DNA of 49,523 nucleotides, taken from positions 1 through 49,523 of the forward strand of contig CALEBT010000040.1 in assembly GCA_937942875.1 (NCBI GenBank), read 5' to 3'. Source of the stretch: an uncultured Ignavibacterium sp. Its GTDB lineage: Bacteria; Bacteroidota; Ignavibacteria; Ignavibacteriales; Ignavibacteriaceae. A program made the position numbers and the translations under genes. Numbering within the stretch: the stretch's first letter is position 1; every line of letters begins with the position of its first letter. Below, piece by piece: positions 16,958-25,174 of this stretch. The notes beneath the pieces are model-generated. The model was given only the letters and a program-made list of their open reading frames with translations, was not told the DNA's origin and did not search any database.

Positions 16958-17560
16958 TTGAAAATCAAAATACCTTATATCTATTTAGCAGCGATTATTC
17001 TTATGATTTTAGGAGTTGTAATCGTTTCACAGTTTACTGGCTCATCAATAAAAAACAAAGAAATTTCAGGACAGATGCCTGATGATGAAGTTCACAGAAA
17101 TCTTAAAAATCAGCACGGTCAAATGGGATTGAACGAAGAAGCAAAAATGATGATGGAAGAATTTGAAAAATCTTTGAAAGAAAATCCAAAGGACACTGCA
17201 AAGATGAGAGAATATGCTGATTTTCTCGCAATGGCACATAAAATTGATGAAGCTCAAAGTTATTATGAAAAAATTCTGTTAGTTGATAAAAAAAGAAAAG
17301 ATATAATGCTTAATTTATCCACTATATTTTATAATAAAGGTGAACTGGACAAAGCCGCCCAATTGACAAATGATATATTAAAACTTGACAAAAAAGATTT
17401 AAGTGCTATTTACAATCTTGGAGTTATTGAAGCAACTCGCGGAAATTATGATAATGCACGAAAGTATTGGAAAAAAATAGTAAATGAATACCCAAACTCA
17501 GACATTGCTCAAATAGCTGGTAAATCTTTAGGAAGATTGGAACAAATGAATCAAAAGTAA
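16958..17560 (+). CDS. membrane-anchored tetratricopeptide-repeat protein
   Basis: A protein of about 200 residues with one N-terminal membrane helix (IYLAAIILMILGVVIVSQF) followed by a charged linker and about three TPR-like repeats from residue ~75: NPKDTAKMREYADFLAMA, DEAQSYYEKILLVDKK, IMLNLSTIFYNKGELDKAAQ and SAIYNLGVIEATRGNYDNAR. The chosen start is TTG 16958, which has AGAAGG at 16945-16950, seven bases upstream, and places a short basic segment before the helix. A longer TTG start at 16916 would overlap the previous gene and lacks a ribosome site. TPR proteins mediate protein contacts; partners here are unknown. The helix topology suggests the TPR part faces the periplasm. Architecture recalls cytochrome c biogenesis (CcmH/CycH-like) TPR proteins, but no cyt c genes are nearby. 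Confidence 0.85.
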   Translation: MKIKIPYIYLAAIILMILGVVIVSQFTGSSIKNKEISGQMPDDEVHRNLKNQHGQMGLNEEAKMMMEEFEKSLKENPKDTAKMREYADFLAMAHKIDEAQSYYEKILLVDKKRKDIMLNLSTIFYNKGELDKAAQLTNDILKLDKKDLSAIYNLGVIEATRGNYDNARKYWKKIVNEYPNSDIAQIAGKSLGRLEQMNQK

Positions 17561-17654
17561 TTTTACTTTTTATTCAATAAATCTTCTTTTAATACTATCC
17601 TGGATTTAATGTTCCTGATTGATCATTTAAATTAACATTTAATAGTTATAATTC

Positions 17655-18704
17655 ATGTTCGAATACATTGGTTCAATTCATATTCATTCAAGATTTTCCG
17701 ATGGAACCGGAGAAATTCCTGAAATTGCTAAGTTTGCTGATGAAATAGGTTTGGATTTTATAATTATTACTGATCATAATACTTTGCGCGGTCTGCACGA
17801 AGGATATGAAAAATGGTACGGAAACACATTATGTTTGGTTGGTTGTGAGATAAATGATAAGAACAACAAGAATCATTATCTTGCTTTTGGAATTAACGAT
17901 GCATTTTCTACAAGGACGCCTGCAAAAAAGTATGTCCAAAAGGTAAAAGAACTTGGCGGAGTTGGAATAATTGCACACCCTCACGAAAAAAGAACTCATA
18001 TGGCTGAACATCCGCCTTATCCCTGGACAGATTGGGAAATAGATGAATTTGATGGTTTGGAAATTTGGAATCATATGTCCGAGTGGATGGAAAATCTTAC
18101 CGAAGAAAATAAATACCGCTCTTTTATTCATCCGCTAAAAACTATCACTGCGCCTGCTTCGGAGACTTTAAAATTATGGGATGAACTAAATATGAAAAGA
18201 AAAGTTATTGGTATTGGTGGAGTGGATGCACACGCACATAAATATAATCTTCTTGGATTTTTGGAAGTGGAAATTTTCCCTTACAAGGTTTTATTCAAAT
18301 CGGTCAGGACGCATGTTCTTTTGGAAAAAAGCCTCAAAAAAAGTAAAAACTCAAGAGATATCGAAACATCTAAATGGCAGATTTATAATGCAATAAAATC
18401 AGGCAGTTGTTTTATTGCTAATGATTATAATGGTGATTCAAGAGGTTTTAGATTTTATGCAGAGCAAAATGGAAAAATTTTTAATATGGGTGATTATATT
18501 AAGTCGCCTGAAAAAGTATTCTTGAATGTACTTCTGCCCGGTATCTCCGCAACAATTAGGATTATTAAAAATGGCAAGCAAATAGCAGAGATCAATGCAA
18601 TGAACAGTCGGCTGGAAATAAATGAAAGTGGAGCTTACAGAGTTGAAGTCCTTAGAGAAAACAAAGCCTGGATTTACTCAAACCATATACGAATAGGCAT
18701 TTAG
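17655..18704 (+). CDS. PHP-domain phosphoesterase-like protein
   Basis: A 349-residue protein with an N-terminal PHP (polymerase and histidinol phosphatase) domain. Metal-binding motifs are visible in order: GSIHIHSRFSDGTGEIPEI near residue 6, FIIITDHNTLRG near 36, GVGIIAHPHEKRTHMAEH near 105 and GVDAHAHKYN near 193. The His/Asp set for a trinuclear metal site is therefore present. The C-terminal ~100 residues (FRFYAEQNGKIFNMGDYI, LLPGISATIRIIKNGKQIAE) look like a beta domain, as in other CehA-type PHP proteins. No signal peptide, so cytoplasmic. It stands alone, 94 bp after the TPR gene. Substrate is unknown; phosphoester hydrolysis is inferred from the family. Confidence 0.88.
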   Translation: MFEYIGSIHIHSRFSDGTGEIPEIAKFADEIGLDFIIITDHNTLRGLHEGYEKWYGNTLCLVGCEINDKNNKNHYLAFGINDAFSTRTPAKKYVQKVKELGGVGIIAHPHEKRTHMAEHPPYPWTDWEIDEFDGLEIWNHMSEWMENLTEENKYRSFIHPLKTITAPASETLKLWDELNMKRKVIGIGGVDAHAHKYNLLGFLEVEIFPYKVLFKSVRTHVLLEKSLKKSKNSRDIETSKWQIYNAIKSGSCFIANDYNGDSRGFRFYAEQNGKIFNMGDYIKSPEKVFLNVLLPGISATIRIIKNGKQIAEINAMNSRLEINESGAYRVEVLRENKAWIYSNHIRIGI

Positions 18705-18734
18705 TTTAAGTAAATCCATATTAAAAGCTAAAAA

Positions 18735-19088
18735 TTATGAATACTGTTTAATTAGTGTAACAACTTCATTAGCTACTTTGATATTGTATTCGAATGCTAA
18801 ATTTTTATGATTAACTAAATCTACTATTGTTCCAATAAAGCAAAGACCGCCGGTTAATAAATACAGTATTCCCATTCCTATTTGACCTAGAACGAATCTG
18901 TGAACCCCGGCTATTCCGAGAAAACCAATAATAGCAAATATCAGAATATTAGTTGGATCTTTTCTCCTTGATAAATAAGCAACTGCAAATTGCTGTGCCT
19001 GTGATTCAGTGAGATTATTTATCATTTCCTGAATATGTCTCATTTCCTGACCTTCGAGATTCGGCATTAGTTGGAAAACGTTATTCAT
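18735..19088 (-). CDS. TM2-domain membrane protein
   Basis: A protein of 117 residues (120 if GTG 19097 is used). The C-terminal half is a TM2 domain: two hydrophobic helices around FAIIGFLGIAGVHRFVLGQI and GILYLLTGGLCFIGTIVDLV, with the G-x-HRF-G-x-G-x-L-LTGG signature. The soluble N-terminal part (MPNLEGQEMRHIQEMINNLT) is typical of Bacteroidota TM2 proteins. ATG 19088 is preferred because AAGGTG lies about seven bases upstream; it overlaps the stop of the preceding DUF2752 gene by 8 bp. Function of TM2 proteins in bacteria is unknown. Confidence 0.85.
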   Translation of the reverse strand: MNNVFQLMPNLEGQEMRHIQEMINNLTESQAQQFAVAYLSRRKDPTNILIFAIIGFLGIAGVHRFVLGQIGMGILYLLTGGLCFIGTIVDLVNHKNLAFEYNIKVANEVVTLIKQYS

Positions 19089-19425
19089 AATTTTCACCTT
19101 TCAGATTATTTTTTCTTAAGTTTGCCTTAAATGTTATTAAGGATTTTATTCTAAATAATATTATGATTAGTGCAGGTATTCCAAGATAATGGTAATGAAA
19201 TGATTGTTGAATATTACCGTTTAATATTGCAGAAACTGATCTTCCCAGCCCACAACCGGGACAATATTTAACTCCCGAGAGGGACAAAGGACATATTGTA
19301 AAATGCTCTGAAGAGTTAGTATGGTAAGAAAAGAAGAGAAAAATTAATGATGTTAACCAGATCAATAATTCAAGGTTGAAATTCTCTTTAAGTATATTAA
19401 ACAGTTTTTTCAAGGATTGTTTCAT
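19081..19425 (-). CDS. DUF2752 membrane protein
   Basis: A 114-residue membrane protein of the DUF2752 family. The diagnostic segment is CPLSLSGVKYCPGCGLGRSV, with three cysteines including CPGCG, followed by HYLGIPALIIILFRI as a membrane helix. Another helix lies at the N-terminus (LELLIWLTSLIFLFF). It overlaps the TM2 gene by 8 bp, indicating translational coupling; DUF2752 and TM2 genes pairing is something I associate with Bacteroidota. The CPxCG motif could bind metal or be redox active, but no function is established for the family as far as I know. Confidence 0.85.
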   Translation of the reverse strand: MKQSLKKLFNILKENFNLELLIWLTSLIFLFFSYHTNSSEHFTICPLSLSGVKYCPGCGLGRSVSAILNGNIQQSFHYHYLGIPALIIILFRIKSLITFKANLRKNNLKGENYE

Positions 19426-19565
19426 AAAATTATTATTACCTTGTTTGAAACATATTTAAAAAAACTTTTCGGCACAAAAATTTTTTGATTAAAAATCAAA
19501 TTATTCTTTAAACGGTTATTTTCAATTATCAATGAAACATTCATAATTACAGTGATTTAACAGAA

Positions 19566-21491
19566 TTGAAAATATTTTTTAAGAAATATTTTATCACATT
19601 TACCTTTTTATTTTTTCTAACTCATACTGAATTTTTCTTTCCACAGTCGAGATTAGACAGCCTGGACTTTGTTAAGTTAGCTCTCTCTCAAAACAGACTT
19701 TCTTCAGTTTTAGAAAAGCAACTGAATACCTATAATCTTTCTACCTTGCTAAGATATTCTGCTAAAATAGATGATTTTGTCTTCGGTTTATCAGAAAATT
19801 TCAGATCATCCTATATTAAAGGTATTGAAAATACAGCTCGTGATGAAAATCAGTTCCAGATGTTTCTAATCAATCAGTTTACCAAAAATCTTGATTTAGG
19901 AATAAAAGTAAATAATTCTATTTTATCTGACAGCAGGAAATTAGAGATAAATCAATCATCTATTTCTTCTTTATCGTTTTTCCCTAGAATTAAGCTTTTT
20001 GATGAAAGAATGATGGTGATACCTAATTTAGGATTTAATAGCAACAGTCAGATCGGTGAGAATGATAATGGCCCTGAGTATGGTTTAGAATTAGAAACAA
20101 AAAGATTGCATTTATCAGATTTTGATTTAGACTCAGAAATAAAGTTCAGAAATGAAGATATCTCTCCCAGGAAGAATTATGTCAGATTAGTAGGTTTTAA
20201 GATACAAACCAATTTTGATCGAACAATATTTAACAATTTTAATTTTAGATTTTCAAAGAACAGAAAAGACTTCTATTTTCCCACTGATTCTTTAGTCTCA
20301 CAGAATTTTAACATTAAAAACAATATCCAAAGTAGGACCGAAACTCAATATTTTGCTTCAAATAAACTGATTTTTGTCGAATTGTTAAAAAATCTGAATT
20401 TGGAATCCGAAGGAAAATTGAGTTTTAGAAAAATAAACAGAGAAACTCGTTACAAATTCACTGATATTCAGTCATTACCAAGTTTTGACACTGAAGTTGA
20501 TGAATTAAGGTTGGAAATTGATGCGGCATTGATTTATTACTCAGATAACTTCAAAAGCAATATCAGAATATTATTAAGTGAGAGGGATGAGAAAAATAAA
20601 CTACTTCTATATGAAGGGATGAATCAGATTATTTATGAACAAAGGAAAGAGTCGGAAGAACAAAAAAATAATACAAGTTTTTATGGCACAATTGCGTTTG
20701 GAAGTGAATATTTAATTTCAAATAAGGATAGGTTAATCTTAAATATTTATCAAAGTAAACTAAAATATGATACACCAAGTAAATTAAATGATGATGACAG
20801 AGATGAAATCCTTACTCTTATTAAACTTGAGTATTACAAAATCATCAACCCGTTTTTTTCTTTATTTACAAATATTGAGGGAAGTCAGTCGCATTTGGTT
20901 TATTTATTTGCTTCTAAAAGTTCTAATAATAACGTAAACAGAATATTAAGGTTACGGACGGGCTCTGAGCTAAATTCATCACGAATTAATTCGGCAAATA
21001 TTTTTGAGGTCTCGGCAAATTATACGAGTTATGATTTTGAAGATTTGAATTCAAATCTCAGAAGTTTTTCATACAGGCAATTTACAGCATTAGATTCAAC
21101 TCAAATTATTTTAACAAAAAGAATAAACCTTAATTTTCTTGGATATATCAAAATATCTGAACAAGGTGATTTTAATTGGAAATCTTTTTCTGAAAAACCT
21201 AAAAGATATTTGAGGGAATTATTTCTTGAACCAAAATTAGTTTTAATTACTAATACCTTTTTATTCTCTTTAGGTGTTCGATATTTTGTTTTATCGACAT
21301 ATAATTACAATGAAAAAGATAGAATATTTGATAATAGCTATCTAAGTTACGGCCCTGTTTCAATTATTAGAGGGAGAATTTATAAGAGCCTTACTTTTAA
21401 CTTTTGGGGATATTATGAAATCGTAAATTTATCAAATTCACAACCTCGCCAGCAAGGAAATATGAACTTCAACATTAATTGGAATTTCTAA
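19566..21491 (+). CDS. exported beta-rich protein, probably outer-membrane, unknown function
   Basis: A 641-residue protein that I do not recognise. It begins at TTG 19566 with a basic residue cluster and long hydrophobic stretch (FFKKYFITFTFLFFLTHTEFF) that should act as a signal peptide. From about residue 60 to the end it alternates polar and hydrophobic residues with frequent Tyr/Phe/Asn and charged turns, and it ends in FNINWNF. An aromatic C-terminus after alternating strands is typical of outer-membrane beta-barrels. Conserved catalytic motifs were not seen. It lies 37 bp before an anti-sigma-type kinase and 140 bp from the divergent DUF2752 gene. The start lacks a clear Shine-Dalgarno sequence. 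Barrel assignment is by composition only. Confidence 0.7.
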   Translation: MKIFFKKYFITFTFLFFLTHTEFFFPQSRLDSLDFVKLALSQNRLSSVLEKQLNTYNLSTLLRYSAKIDDFVFGLSENFRSSYIKGIENTARDENQFQMFLINQFTKNLDLGIKVNNSILSDSRKLEINQSSISSLSFFPRIKLFDERMMVIPNLGFNSNSQIGENDNGPEYGLELETKRLHLSDFDLDSEIKFRNEDISPRKNYVRLVGFKIQTNFDRTIFNNFNFRFSKNRKDFYFPTDSLVSQNFNIKNNIQSRTETQYFASNKLIFVELLKNLNLESEGKLSFRKINRETRYKFTDIQSLPSFDTEVDELRLEIDAALIYYSDNFKSNIRILLSERDEKNKLLLYEGMNQIIYEQRKESEEQKNNTSFYGTIAFGSEYLISNKDRLILNIYQSKLKYDTPSKLNDDDRDEILTLIKLEYYKIINPFFSLFTNIEGSQSHLVYLFASKSSNNNVNRILRLRTGSELNSSRINSANIFEVSANYTSYDFEDLNSNLRSFSYRQFTALDSTQIILTKRINLNFLGYIKISEQGDFNWKSFSEKPKRYLRELFLEPKLVLITNTFLFSLGVRYFVLSTYNYNEKDRIFDNSYLSYGPVSIIRGRIYKSLTFNFWGYYEIVNLSNSQPRQQGNMNFNINWNF

Positions 21492-21528
21492 TCAATGAAT
21501 TTAACTTACAAATAAAAAAAAATTAAAT

Positions 21529-21942
21529 TTGGCAGAGAAAACTTATCATCTGGAAATAGAAAGTGACTCAAGAAATCTAATTACAGTAGAAGAGTTCATC
21601 AATTATTTTGCCGTAGAGCTGAATCTTAAAGAAGATAAAATAAATGGGCTTCTCCTTTCAATTACTGAAGCTACTACAAATGCTATTAAACACGGAAATA
21701 AATCAGATAAAAACAAATTAGTTTTTATTGATGTTAGTTGTGACAATGAATTCTTAACTATTAGAATCAAAGATCAGGGAGAAGGTTTCGACCCGGATAA
21801 AATACCTGATCCAACTCATCCGGAGAATCTACTGAAAGACTCAGGAAGAGGAGTTTATCTAATGAAGATTTATATGGATGAGATTAAGTTTAACAAGACA
21901 GATGAAGGAATGGAAACTATTCTTAAAATGAAACTTGACTAA
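21529..21942 (+). CDS. anti-sigma factor/RsbW-type HATPase protein
   Basis: A 137-residue stand-alone HATPase of the RsbW/SpoIIAB (HATPase_c_2) family. These bind ATP and either phosphorylate an anti-anti-sigma protein or bind a sigma factor. Seen: N box LSITEATTNAIKHGNKSDKN, G1 IKDQGEGFDPDKIPDP, and G2 DSGRGVYLMKIYMDEI. Start is TTG 21529 with Ala as second residue, because no ATG fits the conserved N-terminal strand. It is downstream of the beta-rich protein and 42 bp before mdh. No STAS-domain antagonist or PP2C phosphatase gene is in this window, so the partner is encoded elsewhere. Confidence 0.88.
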   Translation: MAEKTYHLEIESDSRNLITVEEFINYFAVELNLKEDKINGLLLSITEATTNAIKHGNKSDKNKLVFIDVSCDNEFLTIRIKDQGEGFDPDKIPDPTHPENLLKDSGRGVYLMKIYMDEIKFNKTDEGMETILKMKLD

Positions 21943-21984
21943 TTCTTTTATCCTATTAAAAAATAATAATTAGCAGGAGATATT

Positions 21985-22950
21985 ATGGGACTTAAAAAAA
22001 TTGCACTCATTGGCGGCGGCCAGATTGGTGGCGTTTTAGCTCAACTTATAGCTTCAAAACAACTCGGCGATGTTGTAATGTACGATATAGTTGAAGATTT
22101 ACCACAAGGAAAGTGTCTTGATATTGCTGAAGCTTCCCGAATTGATGGTTTTGATGTTAGTGTAAAAGGTACAAATGATTATAAAGATATTGAGGGCTCA
22201 GATTTAGTGATAGTTACAGCAGGCTTACCCAGAAAACCTGGAATGAGCCGGGATGATTTGTTAGTAACAAATGCAAATATTATTAAAACGGTTGCAGAGA
22301 ATGTCAAAAAATTTGCTCCCAATTCTATTGTAATTATTGTTTCAAATCCTTTGGATGCAATGGTAACACTTTTTCAAAAAGTTACAGGATTTGAACACAA
22401 TCGTGTGATGGGACAAGCTGGTGTTCTTGATTCTTCCCGATTTGCTACATTTATTGCCTGGGAACTTGGTGTTTCAGTTAAAGATGTTAATGCGTTAGTG
22501 CTTGGTGGCCACGGAGATACAATGGTACCAATTGTAAGGTATGCTAATGTTAATGGCATTCCAGTAATGGAATTATTAGAGCAAAAATATTCAGATAGAT
22601 CAAAAGCTGCAGAGGTAATGAAAGCAATGGTCGAAAGAACTAAACAGGCTGGTGGTGAAGTTGTAAAATTATTAAAGACCGGTTCTGCTTTTTACTCTCC
22701 AGCTTCTGCATCAATAGCTATGGCTGAGTCAATTATCTTCGATGAAAAAAGAGTTCTTCCAGTTTGTGCTTACTTAAATGGAGAGTATGGTGTTAATGGC
22801 TATTATGTTGGTGTCCCTGCAATACTTGGTAAAAATGGAATTCAAAAAATCGTCGAATTCTCTTTAGATCAAGAAGAAAAAGCCCTGCTCGATAATTCTG
22901 TTAATGCTGTTAAGTCTTTAGTGGCCGATATGGAAAGACTCGGATTTTAA
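21985..22950 (+). CDS. mdh: malate dehydrogenase (LDH-like type)
   Basis: A 321-residue NAD-dependent malate dehydrogenase of the LDH-like bacterial group, converting malate and oxaloacetate in the TCA cycle. Rossmann glycine motif IGGGQIGG at 9-16 and Asp34 (MYDI) indicate NAD preference. [16 protein letters not shown] carries the Arg that selects dicarboxylic substrate. VSNPLDAMV and GGHGDTMVP (His176) complete the active site. GCAGGAG sits nine bases before ATG 21985. The gene is followed by a strong bidirectional terminator. Length and motifs are standard, as in Chlorobi and Bacteroidota enzymes. Confidence 0.97.
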   Translation: MGLKKIALIGGGQIGGVLAQLIASKQLGDVVMYDIVEDLPQGKCLDIAEASRIDGFDVSVKGTNDYKDIEGSDLVIVTAGLPRKPGMSRDDLLVTNANIIKTVAENVKKFAPNSIVIIVSNPLDAMVTLFQKVTGFEHNRVMGQAGVLDSSRFATFIAWELGVSVKDVNALVLGGHGDTMVPIVRYANVNGIPVMELLEQKYSDRSKAAEVMKAMVERTKQAGGEVVKLLKTGSAFYSPASASIAMAESIIFDEKRVLPVCAYLNGEYGVNGYYVGVPAILGKNGIQKIVEFSLDQEEKALLDNSVNAVKSLVADMERLGF

Positions 22951-22964
22951 GAGTTTATAATAAA

Positions 22965-22989
22965 AAAGCCCTCTGAAAAAGAGGGCTTT
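22965..22989. terminator. bidirectional rho-independent terminator between mdh and rpmA
   Basis: Perfect 9-bp inverted repeat AAAGCCCTC (22965-22973) and GAGGGCTTT (22981-22989) with a 7-nt loop. A-rich flank on the left and a T-rich flank on the right give U-tracts in both directions. It serves the two convergent genes mdh and rpmA. Confidence 0.85.
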
Positions 22990-23010
22990 GATTTTTAAGC
23001 AAAAATTATT

Positions 23011-23268
23011 TTACTGAATGGGATAGACACTAACGTATTGCCTGTTACCTCTTTTAACCTCAAACTTTACCACACCGTCTATTAAAGCAAATAAAGTATC
23101 GTCTTTCCCCTTAGCTACATTTTCTCCGGGATGAAATTTTGTACCTCTTTGTCTGACTAAAATATTTCCGGCGAGAACATTCTGTCCTCCGAATCTTTTA
23201 ACGCCCAGTCGTTGTGCATTACTATCACGACCGTTACGGGATGAACCTTGTCCTTTTTTATGTGCCAT
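23011..23268 (-). CDS. rpmA: 50S ribosomal protein L27
   Basis: An 85-residue L27. N-terminal [20 protein letters not shown] and [20 protein letters not shown], then [20 protein letters not shown] are diagnostic. The protein begins MAHKKG without the cleavable N-terminal extension known from Firmicutes. It lies 10 bp after rplU as in most bacteria, and the pair ends at the terminator shared with mdh. Confidence 0.98.
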   Translation of the reverse strand: MAHKKGQGSSRNGRDSNAQRLGVKRFGGQNVLAGNILVRQRGTKFHPGENVAKGKDDTLFALIDGVVKFEVKRGNRQYVSVYPIQ

Positions 23269-23278
23269 AAAATTTCCT

Positions 23279-23587
23279 TTAACTTATACTTGTCACTTCA
23301 ATTCTTGTTAATTGTTGGCGATGCCCTCTGGTTTTCTTGTATGAAATTCTTCTCTTCTTTTTAAAGACAATAACTTTATCGTCTTTTACGTGAGCAAGAA
23401 TTTTTGCTTTAACTTTAGCACCATCAACTAACGGATTACCTATTTTTGTGGTTTTACCGTCTGTAAGAAGCAAAACTTTATCGAAAACAATTTCTGTGTT
23501 CTCTTCCTCTTTTAATCGAGGTACATAATACTTTGTATTCTCAGTAACTTTAAATTGTTGACCAGCTATATCAACTACTGCGTACAT
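23279..23587 (-). CDS. rplU: 50S ribosomal protein L21
   Basis: A 102-residue L21 of the large ribosomal subunit. [22 protein letters not shown] at the N-terminus (seen as strand segments) and [20 protein letters not shown] at the C-terminus are diagnostic. It precedes rpmA by 10 bp, the usual arrangement. A 67-bp leader separates it from the upstream membrane glycosyltransferase gene and contains a candidate promoter, so ribosomal-protein transcription is probably independent of the long upstream run. Confidence 0.98.
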   Translation of the reverse strand: MYAVVDIAGQQFKVTENTKYYVPRLKEEENTEIVFDKVLLLTDGKTTKIGNPLVDGAKVKAKILAHVKDDKVIVFKKKRRISYKKTRGHRQQLTRIEVTSIS

Positions 23588-23617
23588 TTGTTATCCTATT
23601 TTTCTTTTTTCGAGCTG

Positions 23618-23649
23618 TAAAAGTAATAAAAATGAGTTTTTCAGGCAAA
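23618..23649 (-). promoter_or_regulatory. candidate promoter for rplU-rpmA
   Basis: On the minus strand TTTG (23649-23646) is followed after 20 nt by TACTTTTA (23625-23618). This matches the Bacteroidota -33/-7 elements with the last G of TAnnTTTG replaced by A. The predicted start is about 25 bp before the rplU ATG. Confidence 0.4.
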
Positions 23650-23654
23650 TTTTT

Positions 23655-25163
23655 CTATTGATTAGCAGCTACTTTATAGATTTTAATTGAGTCAATTTTT
23701 CCAATGAAATTAAGTCCTTCTTTATCATTGAGTAGCTCTGAATAGTCAAAAATGTAATTAATCCCACTTTTTTGAGCTTTTTCCAATAATTTATCGCTAT
23801 TTATAGGCAATTTTTCAGTACCAAAGAACTTTGAATTAAGAAAATAAGTCAGTGCCAACCCGTGGTCCCAATAATTGGTAGAAGCGAAATTACCGCTGAT
23901 CTTAAATTTATTTTTTATTGACTCGGCTTGATAATATGCAGATGTTGTAGGCAATTGTTGGTTTAAGCCATAAAAAAAGAAAGGCAAAAAAGAAGAAATA
24001 ATTATTAAGTTTATTATTGACCGCGCTTTATCCTTGAGAAAATGAATATAATAATTGTTAAGAACTATTAACCCGATAAAAGAAAAAATTATCAAACTTG
24101 GCCAAATATATCGGTTCTCAACATAGATTGTTGTATAACCTAAGCCATAAATTAAACCCGCAGAAAGAAGTTTTAGTAAAACAGGATTTCGAAAATCTTT
24201 TTTCTTTAGAAGAAAGATTAAAGATGAAAGCAGGGGAGCAAAGGCTAAAATAAAGATAAAAAGCTTAAATATGTTTTTTACTGTATTTATCAAAAAATAC
24301 CTTAAATTTTGAAAGGTGGAAAAAGGATTCCATTCCGGATAGGAGTTAATATCAGGATCATCCCAAGCACTTATTGAATATATATCAGATGGAGCTTTAA
24401 AACCTGATTCAATTGACGGATGCCTGAAGTTCAATTCGGGATTAACTATTTTAATATTCACACTTCCAGATGAGGAGATAGTAAAACTACCATATTTATT
24501 ACTTAACAAATAAATCCACGGAGAAATTAAAATCAGAATAGAAACTACACTAAGTAAATAATTAGATATTACTGTTTTTGAGATTTTTTTATTAGAGATA
24601 AATTCTATTAGTAATAAAATTGTTTGAAAAGCCAGAAAAAACATCAAACCATAGCTTTTTGTTAAAAACATTAAAGCACCGAGTACTGAAGAAATTACAA
24701 CCTGACTTTTCTTAATCCAAAAATTTTCATCCAATGTAGTATAAACGTAGAATAAAGTTAAAATCAATAGAAGATAATCAGGAGTTAATCTGTAAAAAGA
24801 GAAGAAAATTGCAGGTAAAATAAAGAAGTAAATTCCCAACGTTTTTATTTTATCATTTAGCTGAAATTTGATAAAAAATTTATTAATCAGAATAAATAAA
24901 AGAATTGAAAAAACTCCGAACACTATTCTGGCAAAAATGTGTGGTTCGAGTTTGACTAGATAAGATGGCAATATTATCCAGGAGAAAAGGGGTCCCCAAT
25001 ATCCATTAATAGCTTCAGAAAAATTACCATCGAAATATTTTTTGGAAATGGAGATGTAGCTAATACTATCAGGGTTAATTCCGTGTATAAGGAAATTGGA
25101 AGCAATAATCCATAAAATCAAATATAAAAAAGATGCAATTAACAAATGCTTATTATATTTCAA
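23655..25163 (-). CDS. polytopic membrane glycosyltransferase-like protein (GT-C/ArnT type)
   Basis: A 502-residue integral membrane protein with about ten hydrophobic helices (for example LLIASFLYLILWIIASNFLI, IVFGVFSILLFILI, IYFFILPAIFF and LLILTLFYVYTTL). The first periplasmic loop reads HGINPDSISYISISKKYFDG. Its acidic D-x-x-x-Y segment followed by GYWGPLFSWI is like the catalytic loop of GT-C (PMT/ArnT, GT39/GT83) transferases, which use polyprenyl-phosphate sugars. Last ~100 residues are probably soluble. It begins 11 bp after a family 2 glycosyltransferase with C-terminal membrane helices, which would make the polyprenyl-phosphate sugar donor. Together they are expected to glycosylate an envelope component; the acceptor is unknown. 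Confidence 0.78.
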   Translation of the reverse strand: MKYNKHLLIASFLYLILWIIASNFLIHGINPDSISYISISKKYFDGNFSEAINGYWGPLFSWIILPSYLVKLEPHIFARIVFGVFSILLFILINKFFIKFQLNDKIKTLGIYFFILPAIFFSFYRLTPDYLLLILTLFYVYTTLDENFWIKKSQVVISSVLGALMFLTKSYGLMFFLAFQTILLLIEFISNKKISKTVISNYLLSVVSILILISPWIYLLSNKYGSFTISSSGSVNIKIVNPELNFRHPSIESGFKAPSDIYSISAWDDPDINSYPEWNPFSTFQNLRYFLINTVKNIFKLFIFILAFAPLLSSLIFLLKKKDFRNPVLLKLLSAGLIYGLGYTTIYVENRYIWPSLIIFSFIGLIVLNNYYIHFLKDKARSIINLIIISSFLPFFFYGLNQQLPTTSAYYQAESIKNKFKISGNFASTNYWDHGLALTYFLNSKFFGTEKLPINSDKLLEKAQKSGINYIFDYSELLNDKEGLNFIGKIDSIKIYKVAANQ

Positions 25164-25174
25164 CTTTGTACCAA

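Noticed and set aside
17553-17570. AAAAGTAA-TT-TTACTTTT as terminator after the TPR gene
   Set aside because: It is AT-only except one pair, overlaps the stop codon, and would be an unstable hairpin; not called.
19484-19500. Palindrome TTTGATT-AAA-AATCAAA as an operator
   Set aside because: It is short and AT-only apart from two G/C pairs, expected by chance in this composition, and not repeated nearby.
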